Below, piece after piece: positions 6,017 through 9,029 of a stretch of DNA of 9,029 nucleotides (within the stretch, counting starts at the first letter, position 1; the number at the start of each line of letters is the position of its first letter). Source of the stretch: Candidatus Zymogenus sp. (GTDB lineage Bacteria > Desulfobacterota > Zymogenia > Zymogenales > Zymogenaceae); contig JAUWME010000061.1 of assembly GCA_030613285.1 (NCBI GenBank), forward strand, positions 1 to 9,029, read 5' to 3'. The position numbers were made by a program, and so were the translations under genes. A model generated the notes under the pieces. That model was given only the letters and a program-made list of their open reading frames with translations, was not told the DNA's origin and did no database searches.

Positions 6017-6769
6017 TTATTTTTTACCTTTTAAAAAAGGCTCAAAAAGGTCAATGGGTACTGGAAAAAGCGTTGTAGAATTGTTTTCTGTGGCAACCTC
6101 CGACAGTGTCTGTAGATATCTCAACTGTATAGCAACCGGGTATTCGCCCATGATTTTAGCCGCTTCGGCCAGCTTCTCCGAGGCCTGGAGCTCACCCTCG
6201 GCGTTTATGACTTTGGCCCTTCTGATACGCTCTGCTTCAGCCTGACGCGCAATTGCCCGTTGCATATCCTGCGGGAGGTCGATGTGTTTTACTTCCACGT
6301 GGGAAACCTTTACTCCCCACGGATCTGTCTGTTTATCGAGGATATCCTGAAGCTGACCGTTTATCCTCTCGCGCTCGGAAAGCATCTCGTCCAGCTCGGC
6401 TTCACCCAAAACACTCCTTAGGGTAGTCTGAGCAAGCTGGGATGTGGCGTACACATAGTTCTCCACTTCGATTATCGCCTTGTTGGGATCCATAACCTTA
6501 AAATAGATGACGGCGTTTACTTTTACAGAAACGTTGTCTTTTGTAATAACGTCCTGCGAAGGGACGTCCATGGTTATAGTCCTCAGAGATACTTTGACCA
6601 TTTTGTCGATTACTGGAAACAGCACAATAAGTCCAGGGCCTTTTGTATCGATTATCCGTCCGAGCCTAAAGATTACTCCCCTCTCATATTCGTTGAGAAC
6701 CTTTATCATGGAAAATAGAACAGCCACAACAAGTCCAATGATCACCAATACAGGAAAATATTCTCCCAT
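6017..6769 (-). CDS. Slipin / stomatin-like SPFH (Band 7) membrane protein
   Basis: This is a membrane-anchored scaffold protein of the SPFH family, slipin subgroup, which oligomerises on the inner membrane and commonly organises or recruits membrane proteases. The 250 residues show one N-terminal hydrophobic anchor (about 6-25), then the Band 7 signature [13 protein letters not shown] (26-38), [13 protein letters not shown] (44-56), [17 protein letters not shown] (74-90) and [16 protein letters not shown] (118-133), then a charged alanine-rich coiled coil (about 168-206). The tail [16 protein letters not shown] matches the hydrophobic C-terminal motif of archaeal and bacterial stomatins. The length is typical. 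The start is secure: GGAGG (6776-6780) lies six bases upstream. Slipin genes are usually next to an NfeD membrane serine protease gene; none is visible here, and a site-2 protease lies two genes downstream instead. A good sigma70-type promoter precedes it. Confidence 0.95.
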   Translation of the reverse strand: MGEYFPVLVIIGLVVAVLFSMIKVLNEYERGVIFRLGRIIDTKGPGLIVLFPVIDKMVKVSLRTITMDVPSQDVITKDNVSVKVNAVIYFKVMDPNKAIIEVENYVYATSQLAQTTLRSVLGEAELDEMLSERERINGQLQDILDKQTDPWGVKVSHVEVKHIDLPQDMQRAIARQAEAERIRRAKVINAEGELQASEKLAEAAKIMGEYPVAIQLRYLQTLSEVATENNSTTLFPVPIDLFEPFLKGKK

Positions 6770-6810
6770 TTAAAACCTCCGTTAAATTATTTTTTTGAAA
6801 CTTAAAGAGC

Positions 6811-6839
6811 ATTATACGCTTGTACTTTCACTTCGTCAA
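6811..6839 (-). promoter_or_regulatory. Sigma70-type promoter of the slipin-DUF2148-S2P operon
   Basis: On the - strand TTGACG (6834-6839) and TATAAT (6811-6816) are separated by exactly 17 bases, close to consensus. Transcription would start near 6804, leaving a leader of about 35 bases that contains the GGAGG at 6776-6780. Confidence 0.7.
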
Positions 6840-6869
6840 TGAATTTGTCGACATCTGTGGCTTTCCTGC

Positions 6870-6888
6870 AAAAATATCGCATTCGATA
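6870..6888 (-). terminator. Weak terminator-like hairpin after the response regulator
   Basis: On the - strand the short stem TATCG/CGATA around a 4-base loop is followed by TTTTT, 28 bases after the regulator stop codon. The stem is only five base pairs and AT-rich, so termination would be weak. Confidence 0.35.
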
Positions 6889-6915
6889 CAATTTTGAACT
6901 ACATTTTCGGTAGTC

Positions 6916-8292
6916 TCAAACTGTAACATTCAGTTTTTCAAGCTGATAAAGGAAAACGTGTCTTTGCATATTTAAAAAACGGGCTGCCTTGGATTTGTTA
7001 CCATTGGCTTTTTTTAGGGCTTCAACCAGCATCTCCCGCGCTGCTCCATCCAAAACTTCCTGAAAATTGATGTTACCGTTTGTGGTAACTTGAGAAAACC
7101 GTGAGGAGCTTTCATCCCGGCTTGTGCTGGGAAGGGCCAGATGTCTTGGATAAATCTTCTCTTTGTCAGCAACAATTATGGCTCTCTCAATAACATTTTT
7201 CAACTCCCTGATATTCCCCGGCCATGAATATTCCATAAGCCTCTTCATAGCTGATTCTGAAAATCCTTTCACCTTCTTCTTTAGACTTTTGGAATACTCA
7301 TTAAGGAGAGCCGTGGCAAAGACCTCAACTTCTTCCCTCCTTTCTCTCAATGGTGGGATATTCAAATAGAGTACTTTCAACCTAAAAAAGAGATCATCCC
7401 TAAACTCACCCCTCTCCATAGCATCAATCAGGTTTTTGTTTGTAGCCGCTATCACCCTGACATCCATTGTGATATCAGTATTGCCCCCTACCCTCTTGAA
7501 AGTCATGGTATCAAGAAATCTGAGAAGCTTTGCCTGAAGTATCGGGGTCAGCTCACCGATTTCGTCCAAAAAGACCGTACCCCCACGAGAGAGTTCAATC
7601 TGTCCTTTTTTCGTTGTACGGGCATCGGTAAATGCCCCCGGCTCATACCCAAAAAGCTCCGACTCCATCAGGTTTTCTGGGATGGCCGCACAGTTTATCT
7701 CCACAAAAGGGCCGTCTCTTCTTTTGGATCGAAAATGAATAAACCGTGCAAGGTACTCCTTTCCCGTTCCAGACTCCCCTTCAATCAAAACGGTGGAGCG
7801 ATCTGATTTGGCGGCAGAGAGCGCAAGGCTGTATATCTCCTTCATCTTGTCGGAATTGCTTATGATGTAATTAAACTTGTACTGTCTTCTGTCCACCTCC
7901 CTGAGGTTTTCAATGTCTCTGAGAAGCATTAAATGTTTCAAGTTTTTTTCAACCGAGATCAAGAGCTTTTCGTTGGAGATTGGTTTCATAAGGTAGTCAG
8001 ATGCCCCAAGCTTCATGGCAGAAATGGCAGATTCAACAGTTCCAAAACCTGTAAGGACAATTACTTGAATAACATCAAGTCCCTCGTTTATCTCCTCTAA
8101 AATTTGGAGACCCGAAGTGTCGGGGAGCTGTAAATCTAAAATGACAAGATCCGGCTTTACCTCCCTTAGCTTTGCCTTTCCCTCCTCTCCGTTGAGTGCC
8201 GTAAATATCTTATATCCGGCATCAGACAATATATCCTGAAGCAGTTCGTTCAGAATTTCATTATCGTCTATTATGAGTATTTTGGCGTTCAT
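6916..8292 (-). CDS. NtrC-family sigma54-dependent response regulator
   Basis: This is a cytoplasmic transcription activator that, when phosphorylated by a partner histidine kinase, remodels sigma54-RNA polymerase by ATP hydrolysis. I use ATG 8292 (458 residues); a TTG four codons earlier is possible. The receiver domain (about 3-120) has acidic D9-D10, phospho-acceptor D53 (VILDLQLPD), T81 and K103. The AAA+ domain has Walker A GESGTGKE (172-179), the sigma54 loop GAFTDA (219-224), Walker B FLDE (241-244), sensor I AATN (282-285), the arginine-finger segment FRDDLFFRL (297-305) and WPGNIREL (357-364). A Fis-type helix-turn-helix closes the protein (about 432-456). The fifth residue of the usual GAFTGA loop is D; phenylalanine and threonine, the key contacts, are kept. 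No SD is evident. No kinase gene lies next to it here, so the signal and target genes are unknown. Its own promoter is at 8322-8350. Confidence 0.95.
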   Translation of the reverse strand: MNAKILIIDDNEILNELLQDILSDAGYKIFTALNGEEGKAKLREVKPDLVILDLQLPDTSGLQILEEINEGLDVIQVIVLTGFGTVESAISAMKLGASDYLMKPISNEKLLISVEKNLKHLMLLRDIENLREVDRRQYKFNYIISNSDKMKEIYSLALSAAKSDRSTVLIEGESGTGKEYLARFIHFRSKRRDGPFVEINCAAIPENLMESELFGYEPGAFTDARTTKKGQIELSRGGTVFLDEIGELTPILQAKLLRFLDTMTFKRVGGNTDITMDVRVIAATNKNLIDAMERGEFRDDLFFRLKVLYLNIPPLRERREEVEVFATALLNEYSKSLKKKVKGFSESAMKRLMEYSWPGNIRELKNVIERAIIVADKEKIYPRHLALPSTSRDESSSRFSQVTTNGNINFQEVLDGAAREMLVEALKKANGNKSKAARFLNMQRHVFLYQLEKLNVTV

Positions 8293-8321
8293 ATACTTGG
8301 TCAAATAGTAAAATTATTCTT

Positions 8322-8350
8322 ATTATAATGCAATACTTCTATTTTTTCAA
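8322..8350 (-). promoter_or_regulatory. Sigma70-type promoter of the response regulator gene
   Basis: On the - strand TTGAAA (8345-8350) and a perfect TATAAT (8322-8327) are 17 bases apart. Transcription would start near 8315, giving a leader of about 23 bases before ATG 8292. The regulator therefore appears to be transcribed by the housekeeping polymerase and not by sigma54. Confidence 0.65.
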
Positions 8351-8385
8351 GATTATTGTCAAAAATGTTGCTCTAAAGCCATAAT

Positions 8386-8404
8386 TATTGTGTCTGACAA
8401 AATA
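8386..8404. promoter_or_regulatory. Imperfect palindrome upstream of the regulator promoter (possible binding site)
   Basis: TATTGTGTC (8386-8394), centre T 8395, and GACAAAATA (8396-8404) form a 19-base palindrome with one mismatched pair. It is centred about 80 bases upstream of the predicted transcription start of the response regulator, a position usual for an NtrC-class activator site. The function is inferred from place and symmetry only. The rest of the gap between 8405 and 8505 shows only a weak 5-bp hairpin (8445-8462). Confidence 0.3.
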
Positions 8405-8505
8405 GTATCATATATTCAACTGCCTCAATGTATAAATTATCGATTCCACCGATTATCGTGGATTTGAGTGAAAGAAAATAGATTGAAACATTAAAGGCGT
8501 GCAGC

Positions 8506-8539
8506 AAAACCAAACCCCCTCCCATACTTGGGAGGGGGT
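8506..8539 (-). terminator. Rho-independent terminator of the membrane protein gene
   Basis: ACCCCCTCCCA (8514-8524) and TGGGAGGGGGT (8529-8538 plus T 8539) are perfect 11-base arms around the 4-base loop TACT. On the - strand the hairpin is followed by TTTGGTTTTGC, a broken U-tract, 25 bases after the stop codon at 8565. On the + strand it is followed by A-rich sequence, so it should act for the - strand gene. Confidence 0.7.
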
Positions 8540-8564
8540 AAAAACAACAACTAAAGTGATTAGA

Positions 8565-9029
8565 TTATATCCAGCCCAACACCCCGCCAAAGACAATAAG
8601 CATCAATGCATTCAGGCAGAAAAGCCCACCGATGAACATCTTTTGGGTCTTCGGCTTCCAGTCGTAGCACAAAAACGCCCCATAGAAAAATGGGATGTAG
8701 ACCAAAATGAAAACCGGGAACGCCCCCCACCACGGATACACCCAGTGGAACGCCGGCGTCCAAGCCAGAAAAATCTCTATCACGGAAATAAGCGCTGCGT
8801 TGACCATCGCAAAGAAGAGCCTATTTGGGATAAAGAGGATTTTCACCTTCGGGTCTTCCGGCAATATCTTTGAAAAAACAAGCCCTGTTACAGAAAAGGC
8901 CAGGCTTATCTCGATGCAGACGCCAATCAAGATGAGAAACGATGTCCCCGATGGAACAAGCCAGAGGGCGTGCTCAGAAAAGTGGTGCACCAGAGAATTC
9001 ATGATCTCGAAAAACCAGTGAATCATGTA
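8565..9029 (-). CDS. Unrecognised polytopic membrane protein (probably 5' partial)
   Basis: The frame is open to the window edge; an ATG at 9026 is available (153 residues), but I cannot tell whether it is the true start or an internal methionine, since only three bases precede it. The visible part has about four hydrophobic segments (roughly 27-52, 68-89, 100-120 and 129-152), separated by short charged loops such as LPEDPKVK (55-62) and YDWKPKTQK (121-129). It is rich in aromatic residues, with HWVYPWWGAF at 94-103 at a likely membrane interface. I see no nucleotide-binding, metal-binding or protease motif. It looks like an integral inner-membrane protein of unknown function. A strong terminator follows, so it is transcribed separately from the response regulator downstream of it. 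Confidence 0.75.
   Translation of the reverse strand, partial: YMIHWFFEIMNSLVHHFSEHALWLVPSGTSFLILIGVCIEISLAFSVTGLVFSKILPEDPKVKILFIPNRLFFAMVNAALISVIEIFLAWTPAFHWVYPWWGAFPVFILVYIPFFYGAFLCYDWKPKTQKMFIGGLFCLNALMLIVFGGVLGWI

Noticed and set aside
8499..9021. Two + strand open frames (8499-8873 and 8707-9021)
   Set aside because: Both are antisense to the membrane protein gene, and the first begins inside the terminator region; products are low in hydrophobic structure and unlike any family I know.
1..9029. Search for tRNA, rRNA, transposase, integrase, attachment sites and toxin-antitoxin pairs
   Set aside because: None could be supported; the genes present are ordinary chromosomal families and no mobile-element boundary is visible.

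Overview
The window looks like a piece of a bacterial chromosome of moderate to low GC. It has Shine-Dalgarno leaders, sigma70-type promoters, a sigma54-type activator and a complete set of ordinary bacterial families. The mix of an Opp/Dpp ABC transporter, a slipin, a DUF2148 ferredoxin-like protein and an NtrC-class response regulator would fit an uncultured Desulfobacterota-like anaerobe. That assignment is inference from gene content only; no rRNA or marker gene is present.

Layout. Positions 1-1840 (+ strand) hold the two ATPase genes of a peptide-type ABC importer, the first cut by the window edge. Positions 1841-2038 are a convergent, repeat-bearing intergenic stretch. Everything to the right is on the - strand. 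Positions 2039-4292 hold two paralogous alpha/beta hydrolases of the monoacylglycerol lipase/S33 type flanking a small AT-rich gene for a probable winged-helix protein. Positions 4421-4535 hold a degenerate minisatellite of about 21 bp that overlaps the stop codon of the next gene. Positions 4526-6769 are a three-gene operon (read right to left: slipin, DUF2148 ferredoxin-domain protein, site-2 protease) with a near-consensus promoter at 6811-6839. Positions 6916-8292 encode a sigma54-dependent response regulator with its own near-consensus promoter. The right end, 8565-9029, is the C-terminal part or whole of an unrecognised polytopic membrane protein followed by a strong terminator hairpin.

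How the genes may work together. The two ATPases would power one oligopeptide/dipeptide importer whose permease and binding-protein genes should lie to the left. The slipin operon is the most suggestive group: a membrane scaffold, an intramembrane metalloprotease and a cysteine-rich ferredoxin-type protein, which could be a membrane proteolysis or quality-control unit with a redox input. One of the two hydrolases lacks the catalytic histidine and has an altered oxyanion loop, so it may be a pseudoenzyme beside its intact paralogue. No clearly new defence or mobile system is visible. The points most worth a second look are the slipin/DUF2148/S2P operon, the histidine-less hydrolase and the minisatellite at the protease stop codon.
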